Positions 1 to 6,822 of a DNA stretch of 10,566 nt are shown here, one piece after another (positions within the stretch are counted from its first letter, which is position 1; each line of letters opens with the position of its first letter). Under the pieces are notes generated by a model that saw only the letters and a program-made list of their open reading frames with translations, ran no database searches and was not told the DNA's origin. Source of the DNA: Lysobacter_K sp038248955. GTDB taxonomy: Bacteria; Pseudomonadota; Gammaproteobacteria; Xanthomonadales; Xanthomonadaceae. Made by a program: the position numbers and the translations under genes. The stretch covers positions 1 to 10,566 of the forward strand of contig JBBRWW010000101.1 in assembly GCA_038248955.1 (NCBI GenBank), written 5' to 3'.

Positions 1-1302
1 CGGCGGCGCCGGTGGCACGCCTGGCGCCGCGGCGGTGACCATCACCTCCAGCGCGATGCCCTTGAACGCGCCACTGGCCGCATCCTTCTCCCCAATCCCG
101 ATCCCCGCCTTCCTGCCCTCGCGTACCACCAGCGTGGGCGAAGCCACCAGCTTGCCATCGCGGCTCAGCGTCGTGGCGAGGCCAATCAAGCCGTCGCCAC
201 GCGGCGAGGCGGTGCCATGCACGTCCCATTGCTGTCCCAAGTGCTCGCCGCGCATCGCGAACGGCTCGCCGGGCTTGCCGATCACCGTGCGTTGCAGCGG
301 TTCGCCGCCATCGATGCGCATTTCCACCTGCGTCATCAGCGTGCCCGTGGGAAGGTCTGTGGCCAACACCTCGCGCCTGGGTTGCGCCGACCAGGCGGCG
401 AAGCCGACACCGAGCGTGAGCACGACGACCAGGGTGCCGCCGCCAATCCAGCGTGCGGTTGTCGGAACGGGTTGCTTGAGCATGGCGATTCTCTCCATGA
501 GGGGATGGTTGCGGGCCTGATAGAACACCGCCCAGTGGCAGCCCAGCGGCAGCGGCTGCGAGGCGAGCTGGGTCTTGAACATCGCCTCGCCGTAGGCGCG
601 GCGGCCGTGCGGGTGGCGCGCGATCACGCGCTGGTCGCAGGCCAGTTCCTGGTCCTGTCGGAAGTGGCGGACGGCGTGGTGCAGCAGCGGGTTGAACCAG
701 AACACGCTGCGCAGGCCGGCGACCAGCGCGTTGACCTGCAGGTCGCCGCTGGCGATGTGGTTGCGTTCATGGGCGTGCATGAGCTCGCGTTCGTCGACCG
801 AATAGCGGCTGTCGAAATCCGCGGGAACCACGATCACGGGGCGCACCAGCCCCATCGCCGCCGGCAGCCCGGCCAGGGTCTCGGCCTGCTGCAGCCCGTC
901 GGCGCGCAGCGTCAAACGCCCCAGCCCGCGCCGGAACGTCCGCTGCTGGCGACTTTGGCGCAGCGCCATGACCAGTGCGCCGGCCAGCCACGCCGCCAGC
1001 AGCCATGGCGCGGCATCGTACGGCGCGGTGACCGGCATCGTCGCCAGCGGCATCAGGCCCGCATCGGCGATGAGCAACGCCGGGGCCGGGGCCGCAACGG
1101 TCACGGTCGCCGCCGGCAGCGACACCGCGACTATCGCTGCCGGTATCAGCGCCCAGGCCGCATACGCCACGACGGCCCCGAAGGCGCGCCGCAACGGCCG
1201 GCGCAACGCCAGCACCAGCGCCAGCGCGGCGCTGCCGGCGAGCGTGGCTTGCCACAGCAGCTCGACCAGCATCGGCAGTCCTGCCAGATCAGTCGGAGTC
1301 AT
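1..1302 (-). CDS. M56-family (BlaR1/MecR1-like) membrane metallopeptidase, 3' end beyond the window
   Basis: The frame is open from an ATG at 1302 down to base 1: 434 codons with no stop, so the C-terminus is missing. Hydrophobic segments lie at about residues 11-34, 41-62, 98-114 and 285-304. The zinc peptidase motif HERNH is at 178-182 and is followed by ELACD at 219-223, whose Glu219 is the expected third ligand. This is the layout of BlaR1/MecR1-type M56 peptidases, which cleave a cognate BlaI-like repressor from the inner membrane. The start is supported by a GAGGAG Shine-Dalgarno seven bases upstream, inside the repressor gene; the two genes overlap by 14 bases, so they are co-transcribed and probably translationally coupled. 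Residues 310-434 after the fourth membrane segment look like a beta-rich periplasmic domain, with no SxxK or other penicillin-binding features. The sensed signal is unknown. Family assignment is firm; the substrate is inferred to be the adjacent repressor. Confidence 0.93.
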   Translation of the reverse strand, partial: MTPTDLAGLPMLVELLWQATLAGSAALALVLALRRPLRRAFGAVVAYAAWALIPAAIVAVSLPAATVTVAAPAPALLIADAGLMPLATMPVTAPYDAAPWLLAAWLAGALVMALRQSRQQRTFRRGLGRLTLRADGLQQAETLAGLPAAMGLVRPVIVVPADFDSRYSVDERELMHAHERNHIASGDLQVNALVAGLRSVFWFNPLLHHAVRHFRQDQELACDQRVIARHPHGRRAYGEAMFKTQLASQPLPLGCHWAVFYQARNHPLMERIAMLKQPVPTTARWIGGGTLVVVLTLGVGFAAWSAQPRREVLATDLPTGTLMTQVEMRIDGGEPLQRTVIGKPGEPFAMRGEHLGQQWDVHGTASPRGDGLIGLATTLSRDGKLVASPTLVVREGRKAGIGIGEKDAASGAFKGIALEVMVTAAAPGVPPAPP

Positions 1303-1660
1303 CGTCGATCTCCTCGAGCAGCTTGCGCAACGCGGCGATATCGGACTTGCTGAGCTTGCGGTGCTGGCTGAAGTGCGCGACCAGCGGCGCGACGCGGCCG
1401 CCGAACACCCGTTCCAGCAGGCCCTGGCTTTCGCCGTGCACCCAGTCCTCGCGCTGCAGCATCGGTGAATACAGGAACCGGCGTCCCTCCTTGGTCGCCG
1501 TGATCGCACCTTTGTTGAGCAGCCGGTTGAGCAGCGTCTTGATCGTCGCTTCCTGCCACTGCTGGGCATCGCCCAGCGCCGCCACGACGTCCTCGGCGGC
1601 GAGCGGCGCGGTCCGCCACAACACGTCCATAACGATCGCTTCGGCATCACTGATCTGCAT
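1289..1660 (-). CDS. BlaI/MecI/CopY-family transcriptional repressor
   Basis: A 123-residue protein of usual family length. Residues 1-70 form the winged helix-turn-helix: the start MQISDAEAIVMDVLW is typical, the recognition helix lies at about 38-50 (ATIKTLLNRLLNKG) and the wing at about 52-66. Residues 72-118 are the helical dimerisation part. There is no cysteine, which argues against a CopY-like copper sensor and for a BlaI/MecI mode in which the partner protease cleaves the repressor. By alignment from memory the cleaved N-F bond of staphylococcal BlaI/MecI falls at His96-Phe97. The gene overlaps the M56 peptidase by 14 bases. Two dyads in its own promoter (1662-1677, 1687-1702) point to autorepression. 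No strong Shine-Dalgarno precedes the ATG; a GGA about nine bases upstream is the only candidate, and the predicted leader is only about 20 nt. Confidence 0.95.
   Translation of the reverse strand: MQISDAEAIVMDVLWRTAPLAAEDVVAALGDAQQWQEATIKTLLNRLLNKGAITATKEGRRFLYSPMLQREDWVHGESQGLLERVFGGRVAPLVAHFSQHRKLSKSDIAALRKLLEEIDDDSD
1310..1315 (-). promoter_or_regulatory. Shine-Dalgarno of the M56 peptidase gene
   Basis: On the minus strand GAGGAG lies seven bases before the ATG at 1302, within the last codons of the repressor gene. It fixes the peptidase start in the 14-base overlap of the two genes. Confidence 0.75.
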
Positions 1661-1661
1661 C

Positions 1662-1677
1662 GTTTACATCCGTAATC
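1662..1677. promoter_or_regulatory. BlaI-type operator, proximal dyad
   Basis: GTTTAC-ATCC-GTAATC is a 16-bp inverted repeat with one mismatched pair. Its TTACA half matches the TTACANNTGTAA consensus known for BlaI/MecI/CopY repressors. It lies where the repressor mRNA should begin and ends two bases before the repressor start codon. Confidence 0.7.
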
Positions 1678-1685
1678 TTTTCTGG

Positions 1686-1713
1686 AGATTACGCCTGTAA
1701 TCGATACTGTCAA
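1686..1713 (-). promoter_or_regulatory. Promoter of the repressor/M56 peptidase operon
   Basis: On the minus strand a perfect TTGACA -35 box (1713-1708) is followed after 16 bases by TAATCT (1691-1686) as -10, which predicts a start near 1679 and a leader of about 20 nt. Both BlaI-type dyads overlap this promoter or its start site. The -35 is strong; the -10 matches consensus only moderately. Confidence 0.65.
1687..1702. promoter_or_regulatory. BlaI-type operator, distal perfect dyad
   Basis: GATTAC-GCCT-GTAATC is a perfect inverted repeat with the same half-site and 4-bp spacer as the proximal dyad, starting exactly 25 bp away. It covers the -10 box and most of the spacer of the predicted repressor promoter, so binding would block RNA polymerase. 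Confidence 0.78.
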
Positions 1714-1762
1714 GCGTCGTCGCGTGCCGCCCATTCCACGAGCGCGGCGAGGCGCGCGTCCG

Positions 1763-1819
1763 GGCGCATGCGCCAAAGCCCGCGCGCGTGCCAGGCGCGC
1801 GGGCGTCGATCGCATCGAC
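1763..1819. repeat. Cluster of three GC-rich inverted repeats in the divergent spacer
   Basis: Three adjacent structures are visible: a perfect 12-bp palindrome GGCGCATGCGCC (1763-1774), a perfect 10-bp stem GCCCGCGCGC / GCGCGCGGGC with a 7-nt loop (1778-1804), and GTCGAT-CGC-ATCGAC (1805-1819). No T-tract of useful length follows on either strand, so these are not canonical terminators. They lie 40-100 bp upstream of the acyl-CoA enzyme and could be protein-binding sites or mRNA structure. Some GC repeats arise by chance at this base composition. Confidence 0.55.
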
Positions 1820-1860
1820 CTGTTGCCGCAGGCTCACCCGGCAATCGCTAGTCTGCGTGC

Positions 1861-3840
1861 ATGACCGAGCGACCCGATCCGACCTATCTCACCACCCTGG
1901 GTGCCGCGGTTGACCTGCTGCTGGCGCGCGTCGACGGGCCGCTGCACATGGCCGCCCCGCTCGGACTGGGCAAGCCGCACCGGTTGTTGAATGCGCTGAC
2001 CACGCGCATCGAGGCCGACCCGACGCGCTCGCTGCACCTCTACACGGCGCTGTCCCTCGACCCGCCGGGCGCCGGCAAGGGACTGCAGGCACGTTTCGTG
2101 GGGCCGTTTGTACAGCGCCTGTTCGGCGACGATTTCCCGCGACTGCAGTACGTCCGCGCGCTGAAGCGCAACGCCATGCCGGCGAACATCGTGGTCGAGG
2201 AGTTCTACCTGCAGTCCGGCGCGTTGCTGCATTCGCCGGCCGCGCAGCAGCGCTACGCCAGCCTCAACTACACCCACGTCGCGCGCGCGCTCGCCGACCG
2301 CGCGGTCAACGCGATCGTGCAGAAGGTCGCCCGCGACCCGAACGCCGCCGGCGACGTGGGCGCGCGGCTGTCACTGTCGTGCAATACCGACCTGACCAGG
2401 GACGCGGTCGACGCGATCGTCGCGCGCGGCCTTCCCCGGCCGCTGCTGGTCGCCGAGATTGACCCCAATCTGCCCTGGTTGGGCGGCCAGGCCGCCGTGG
2501 AGGCCGGCTATTTCGATGTCGTGGTAATGCCACCGGGGCCCTACCCGAATCTGTTCCCGCTTCCGCGCCAACCGGTCAGCGACGCCGACTACGCGATCGG
2601 CTTCCATGCCAGTGCGCTGGTGCGAGACGGCGGCACGCTGCAGATCGGCATCGGCGCGCTGGCCGACGCGCTGTGCCACGCGCTCGCGCTGCGCCACACC
2701 GACAACGCCGCCTACCGGCGGGTGCTGGCGGCGTTGGATCCGCGACTCGACCGCCATCGCGTGGTCGCCGACAGCGGCGACCTGGGGCCGTTCCAGGCCG
2801 GCCTGTACGGCTGCAGCGAGATGGTCAACGAGGGCTTCAAGCGCCTGGTCGAGGTCGGCGTGATCCGGCGCAAGGTGGTCGACGACGTCGGCGTGATGCA
2901 GCGCGATGCGGACGGCACGGCGACGACGGCCGATCGCGCCGTGCTGGAGCGCGACGGCGAATACCTGCACGGCGCGTTCTACCTCGGCTCGCCGGAGTTC
3001 TACCAGTGGCTGCGCGACCTGCCCGACGACGAGCGCCCGCACGGCATCGGCATGCGCCGCATCAGCGAGATCAACGACCTCTACAACGGCCAGGAAACAC
3101 TGGAGCGACTGAAGCGTCGAGACGCGCGGTTCTTCAACAGCGCGATGATGGTCACGGCGCTCGGCGCGGCGGTATCCGACGCGCTGGAGGATGGCCGCGT
3201 GGTGTCGGGAGTCGGCGGCCAATACAACTTTGTCGCGATGGCCCATGCCCTGCCCGGCGCGCGCTCGGTGCTGATGCTGCGCGCGGTGCGCGACGCCCAC
3301 GGCAGGACGACGTCGAATATCCCGTGGAACTACGGCCACACCACGATCCCGCGCCACCTGCGCGACGTCTACATCAGCGAATACGGCATCGCCGACGTGC
3401 GTGGACTGGTCGACGAGGATTGCATCATGGCGATGGCCGCGATCGCCGACGCGCGCTTCGCCGCGACGCTGGTCGACACCGCCCGCAAGGCGGGCAAGGT
3501 CGGTAGTGGATCGACGCTGGCGGCGACGGCATCGCGCAACACCCCGGCGCAGCTGCGCGCGGCCCTTGCCCCGCTGCGCGCCGATGGCACCTTGCCCGAT
3601 TACCCGCTGGGCAGCGACTTCAGCGTGGTGGAGCAACGCCTGGCGAAGGCGCTCGGATGGCTTGCGTCGAATACCGCCAACACGTCGCGCAAGCTGCACA
3701 CGGTGCTGCGCGCACTCGCCGACGGCCATACGGACGATGCCGAAGCGATGGCGCGGATGCGGCTGGCCTCGCCCGCCGGACCGGGCGAATGGCTCGAAGC
3801 CAGGCTGCTGGGCCTGGCCCTGCGCGAGGCCGGCAAGTGA
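1861..3840 (+). CDS. Acetyl-CoA hydrolase/CoA-transferase family protein, long form
   Basis: A 659-residue cytosolic protein. The N-terminal PLGLGKP (33-39) fits the first CoA-transferase-like domain. GCSEMVNEG, with Glu320, lies where class I CoA-transferases carry the catalytic glutamate that forms the glutamyl-CoA intermediate. Residues about 373-535 match the acetyl-CoA hydrolase/transferase C-terminal domain, including GGQYNF (452-457) and YISEYGIADVRG, close to the family VTEYGVADLRG signature. A helical tail of about 120 residues (540-659) makes it longer than the usual 430-500. Such enzymes move CoA between acetyl-CoA and short carboxylates or hydrolyse it; the substrate here cannot be told. 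The ATG at 1861 fits the family N-terminus but has no Shine-Dalgarno. A TAGTCT box at 1849-1854 would place transcription start at the ATG, suggesting a leaderless mRNA (inference, weak). Confidence 0.88.
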   Translation: MTERPDPTYLTTLGAAVDLLLARVDGPLHMAAPLGLGKPHRLLNALTTRIEADPTRSLHLYTALSLDPPGAGKGLQARFVGPFVQRLFGDDFPRLQYVRALKRNAMPANIVVEEFYLQSGALLHSPAAQQRYASLNYTHVARALADRAVNAIVQKVARDPNAAGDVGARLSLSCNTDLTRDAVDAIVARGLPRPLLVAEIDPNLPWLGGQAAVEAGYFDVVVMPPGPYPNLFPLPRQPVSDADYAIGFHASALVRDGGTLQIGIGALADALCHALALRHTDNAAYRRVLAALDPRLDRHRVVADSGDLGPFQAGLYGCSEMVNEGFKRLVEVGVIRRKVVDDVGVMQRDADGTATTADRAVLERDGEYLHGAFYLGSPEFYQWLRDLPDDERPHGIGMRRISEINDLYNGQETLERLKRRDARFFNSAMMVTALGAAVSDALEDGRVVSGVGGQYNFVAMAHALPGARSVLMLRAVRDAHGRTTSNIPWNYGHTTIPRHLRDVYISEYGIADVRGLVDEDCIMAMAAIADARFAATLVDTARKAGKVGSGSTLAATASRNTPAQLRAALAPLRADGTLPDYPLGSDFSVVEQRLAKALGWLASNTANTSRKLHTVLRALADGHTDDAEAMARMRLASPAGPGEWLEARLLGLALREAGK

Positions 3841-3852
3841 GCCTGCCCGCCC

Positions 3853-3858
3853 TATACT
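3853..3858 (+). promoter_or_regulatory. -10 box of the methyltransferase-like gene
   Basis: TATACT matches the sigma-70 -10 consensus at five of six bases and sits in the 55-bp gap between the two plus-strand genes, 37 bases before the next start codon. No good -35 was seen 16-18 bp upstream. The downstream gene may therefore be transcribed on its own as well as by readthrough. Confidence 0.45.
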
Positions 3859-3895
3859 CGGGCGATCCTGCAACGCCTGGAGAGGGGCGCACCCG

Positions 3896-4594
3896 ATGTC
3901 CTCAGACAACGTTTACCGGCATTTCTACCGCACCCTGCGCCTGGGCGCGGCGGAGCTCAGCGACGGCGGCGGTCCGTTCGGTTTCGACATCACCACCGCG
4001 CTCGAATTCGACTACCTGATCGATCGCTACCAGTGCGACGCGATCATCGAGACCGGCTGCAACGCCGGCGATACCACCGACTACCTGGCCCGCGCCTACC
4101 CGCACCTTGCGATCGTCACCTGCGACGTGGTCGACCGCTACGTCGACCTGGTCCGGCGTCGCGTCGGCTTCATGCCGCACACGCATGTCGAGAAGCTCGA
4201 CTCGCCCGACCTGATCAGCAAGTTCCGCGACCGTTTCCGCTGCCCGCTCTACTACCTCGACGCGCACTGGTACGACGCCTGGCCGCTGGAGCGCGAGCTG
4301 TCGCTGATCGGCAATGGCGTGGTCTGCGTCGACGACTTCAACATCGGCAACCCGCGTTTCGGCTTCGACAAATACGACGAGATGGAATGCGGACCGCAGA
4401 TGCTGGGGCGCTTCATCGACAAGATCCCGCACTACTACACCAACAACCCCGAGGCGCAGTACGAACTTCCATGCCTGCAGACCGGGCGCCGCGGCGGCAA
4501 GGCGTATTTCGCGGTGGGCCAGGACCACGACCACCTGCAGCACCATGGCTATTTCAAGCGTTACGAAACGCCGCGACCCGACCCCGCCGGCTGA
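3896..4594 (+). CDS. SAM-dependent methyltransferase-fold protein of unknown substrate
   Basis: A 232-residue protein. ETGCNAGDT (52-60) fits motif I of class I methyltransferases, the glycine-rich SAM loop. Asp77 in VTCDVVD lies at the end of the next strand, where the ribose-binding acidic residue is expected. LDAHWYDAWPLERE (121-134) and VVCVDDFN (142-149) fit the later strands and resemble TylF/FkbM-like or family-24 methyltransferases. There is no signal peptide or membrane segment, so it should be cytosolic. The frame stays open far upstream inside the acyl-CoA gene, but the ATG at 3896 is preceded by GGAGAGGGG (3879-3887) eight bases away and begins where homology-like sequence begins. 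It follows the acyl-CoA enzyme by 55 bases and ends just before a strong terminator. The fold is likely; the reaction and any link to its neighbour are unknown. Confidence 0.8.
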   Translation: MSSDNVYRHFYRTLRLGAAELSDGGGPFGFDITTALEFDYLIDRYQCDAIIETGCNAGDTTDYLARAYPHLAIVTCDVVDRYVDLVRRRVGFMPHTHVEKLDSPDLISKFRDRFRCPLYYLDAHWYDAWPLERELSLIGNGVVCVDDFNIGNPRFGFDKYDEMECGPQMLGRFIDKIPHYYTNNPEAQYELPCLQTGRRGGKAYFAVGQDHDHLQHHGYFKRYETPRPDPAG

Positions 4595-4610
4595 CCGAAC
4601 CTGCGATGGC

Positions 4611-4644
4611 AAAAAAAAGCAGCGGCCCGGGCCGCTGCTTTTTT
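4611..4644. terminator. Bidirectional intrinsic terminator between convergent genes
   Basis: Eight A, a 10-bp GC-rich arm (4619-4628), its exact complement (4629-4638), then six T. Bases 4613-4644 form a perfect 32-bp palindrome. It works for the plus-strand methyltransferase gene, which ends at 4594, and for the minus-strand transketolase, which ends at 4661. Confidence 0.95.
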
Positions 4645-4660
4645 GGCGACGACGCGACGA

Positions 4661-6664
4661 TCAGGCCAGCGCGTTGGCCGCCTGCACGATCTTTTCGACG
4701 GTGAATCCGAAGTGCGGAAGCAGCGCTTCGATCGGTGCGGAGGCGCCGAACGTGTCGATGCCGATCACCGCGCCATCGAGGCCGACGTACTTGCGCCAGA
4801 AGTCGCTGACCCCGGCCTCGATCGCGACGCGTTTGCGGCACGCATTGGGCAGCACCAATTCCCGGTAGGCCGCGTCCTGGCGGTCGAACACGTCGGTCGA
4901 GGGCATCGACACGACCCGCACCTTGAGTCCGTCGGCCGCGAGCCGGTCGGCGGCCTGGGTGGCCAGGCCCACTTCCGACCCGGTCGCGATCAGGATCACG
5001 TCGGGAACCGCGTCGCCACCGCCGCGCAGCGTGTAGCCGCCGCGGGCGATGTCCGCCACCTGCTGCGCATCGCGCGGCTGGTGGGCGAGGTTCTGGCGCG
5101 AGAACACCAGGCAGCTCGGGCCGTCGTGGCGCTCGATCGCGGCGCGCCAGCACACCGCCGACTCGACCGCGTCGCACGGGCGCCAGACATCGTTGCCGGG
5201 GATGTAGCGCAGCGAGGCCACGTGCTCGATCGGCTGGTGCGTCGGGCCGTCCTCGCCCAGGCCGATCGAATCGTGGGTGTAGACGTGGATCGCGTGGGCG
5301 CCCATCAGCGCGCTCATGCGCACCGCATTGCGGGCGTAGTCGCTGAACACCAGAAACGTCGCGTCGTAAGGGATGAAGCCGCCATGCACGGCGAGGCCGT
5401 TGCTGATCGCGGTCATCGCGAACTCGCGCACGCCGAAGTAGATGTAGTTCGCATCGGGATCGTCGCTGGCGACCGACTTGCTGCCGCTCCACAGCGTCAG
5501 GTTGGAGTGGGCCAGGTCGGCCGAGCCGCCGACCAGTTCCGGCAGGTGCGGCGCGAACGCCTCGATCGCCATCTGCGAGGCCTTGCGCGAGGCGATCACC
5601 GGGCCGTCGGCCTGCAGCTTGGCGATATAGGCGTCCGCGGCCTCGGCGAAACCGTCGGGAAGTTCGGCGTGTGAGCGGCGGATCAGCTCATCGGCCTGCT
5701 GCGGGTGGCGCGCCGAATACTGGTCGAACAGGCGGTTCCATTCGTCCTCGCGGACCAGGCCGACGTTGCCGACGCGCCAGCCGTCGTAGATGTCGTCGGC
5801 GATGTGGAACGCCTCGTGCTCCCAGGCCAGTTCGCCGCGCGTGGCGATGATTTCGTCGGGCCCAAGCGGCGCGCCATGGCTGGATTCCTTGCCGGCCTTG
5901 GCCGGAGAACCGTAGCCGATCACGGTGCGGCAGCAGACCAGGGTCGGCTTGTCATCGCTGAGCATCGCGGTGTCGATCGCGCGCTTGATCGCGTCGCTGT
6001 CGTGGCCGTCGACGCCGCGCACCACGTTCCAGCCGTAGGCCTCGAAACGCGCCGGCGTGTCGTCGGTGAACCAGCCGGCGGTGTTGCCGTCGATCGAGAT
6101 GCGGTTGTCGTCCCAGAACGCCACCAGCTTGTGCAGGCCCCAGGTGCCGGCCAGCGACGCGGCCTCATGCGAGATGCCTTCCATCAGGCAGCCATCGCCC
6201 ATGAACACCCAGGTGCGGTGGTCGACGATTTCCATTTCCGGGCGGTTGAAGCGCTGCGCCAGCAGCTTTTCCGCCAACGCCATGCCCACGGCATTCGCGA
6301 AGCCCTGGCCCAGCGGGCCGGTGGTGGTCTCCACGCCCGGGGTCATGAAGTTTTCCGGGTGCCCCGGCGTTTTCGACTCGAGCTGGCGGAACTGCTTCAG
6401 GTCGTCGATCGACAGGTCGTAGCCCGACAGGTGCAGCAAGGCGTACTGCAGCATCGAGCCATGGCCATTGGACAGCACGAAGCGGTCGCGGTTGAACCAC
6501 TTCGGATTGCCGGGGTTATGGCTGAGGTAGTCGTTCCACAGCACTTCGGCGATGTCGGCCATGCCCATCGGCATGCCCGGGTGGCCGGAGTTGGCGGCCT
6601 GGACCGCGTCGATGGCGAGGAAACGGATGGCGTTGGCGAGATCGCGGCGGCTGGGCGTCGTCAT
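4661..6664 (-). CDS. tkt: Transketolase
   Basis: A 667-residue thiamine-diphosphate enzyme of normal length (E. coli TktA has 663). It transfers two-carbon ketol units between sugar phosphates in the non-oxidative pentose phosphate pathway, in the cytosol. The ThDP motif runs from GDG (156-158) to DDN (185-187). Conserved active-site histidines appear in SGHPG (His28), NGHGS (His68) and PGHPE (His102). GVREFAM carries the catalytic Glu414, and the GEDGPTHQP segment contains His476. The start MTTPSRRDLANAIRF is typical of the family in xanthomonads. The frame runs open further upstream into the symporter gene, but that extension has no transketolase character. No clear Shine-Dalgarno precedes the ATG. 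It is the last gene before the shared terminator. Confidence 0.97.
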   Translation of the reverse strand: MTTPSRRDLANAIRFLAIDAVQAANSGHPGMPMGMADIAEVLWNDYLSHNPGNPKWFNRDRFVLSNGHGSMLQYALLHLSGYDLSIDDLKQFRQLESKTPGHPENFMTPGVETTTGPLGQGFANAVGMALAEKLLAQRFNRPEMEIVDHRTWVFMGDGCLMEGISHEAASLAGTWGLHKLVAFWDDNRISIDGNTAGWFTDDTPARFEAYGWNVVRGVDGHDSDAIKRAIDTAMLSDDKPTLVCCRTVIGYGSPAKAGKESSHGAPLGPDEIIATRGELAWEHEAFHIADDIYDGWRVGNVGLVREDEWNRLFDQYSARHPQQADELIRRSHAELPDGFAEAADAYIAKLQADGPVIASRKASQMAIEAFAPHLPELVGGSADLAHSNLTLWSGSKSVASDDPDANYIYFGVREFAMTAISNGLAVHGGFIPYDATFLVFSDYARNAVRMSALMGAHAIHVYTHDSIGLGEDGPTHQPIEHVASLRYIPGNDVWRPCDAVESAVCWRAAIERHDGPSCLVFSRQNLAHQPRDAQQVADIARGGYTLRGGGDAVPDVILIATGSEVGLATQAADRLAADGLKVRVVSMPSTDVFDRQDAAYRELVLPNACRKRVAIEAGVSDFWRKYVGLDGAVIGIDTFGASAPIEALLPHFGFTVEKIVQAANALA

Positions 6665-6740
6665 GGCGTCGATGGGTCGTCTGGAAGCGGAGGGCGGCGC
6701 CCGCGCGATCACGGCGCGGTAGCGGCCGGACGGGCGCGGC

Positions 6741-6769
6741 ATTGTCCCACCCGCGGGCCGCGCTGTCGC
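6741..6769 (-). promoter_or_regulatory. Candidate transketolase promoter
   Basis: In the 158-bp gap between symporter and transketolase, the minus strand has GCGACA (6769-6764), a 17-bp spacer and GACAAT (6746-6741), each four of six to consensus. It would give a leader of about 70 nt. This is the best match seen in a very GC-rich gap, but it is not strong. Confidence 0.35.
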
Positions 6770-6795
6770 GCCGGGCCGGCAGCCATCGGCCAGCT

Positions 6796-6811
6796 CCCCG
6801 CCACAGCGGGG
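6796..6811. other. Hairpin after the symporter gene
   Basis: CCCCGC-CACA-GCGGGG is a perfect 6-bp stem with a 4-nt loop, 12 bases after the symporter stop. The T-run (three T) is on the plus-strand side, so it is not a standard terminator for the minus-strand gene. It may only cap or stabilise the mRNA end. Confidence 0.35.
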
Positions 6812-6822
6812 TTTCGCCTGCC

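Noticed and set aside
217..1353. 378-codon plus-strand open frame opposite the M56 peptidase
   Set aside because: Antisense shadow; the minus-strand frame carries HERNH, membrane helices and a good ribosome-binding site.
3401..3895. Upstream extension of the methyltransferase-like frame inside the acyl-CoA gene
   Set aside because: Arg/Trp/Ala-rich shadow translation; the ATG at 3896 has a strong Shine-Dalgarno and fits the domain start.
2371..3909. 512-codon open frame on the minus strand opposite the acyl-CoA enzyme
   Set aside because: Low-complexity Arg/His/Val/Gln-rich translation typical of the antisense of GC-rich codons; the plus-strand frame has clear family motifs throughout.
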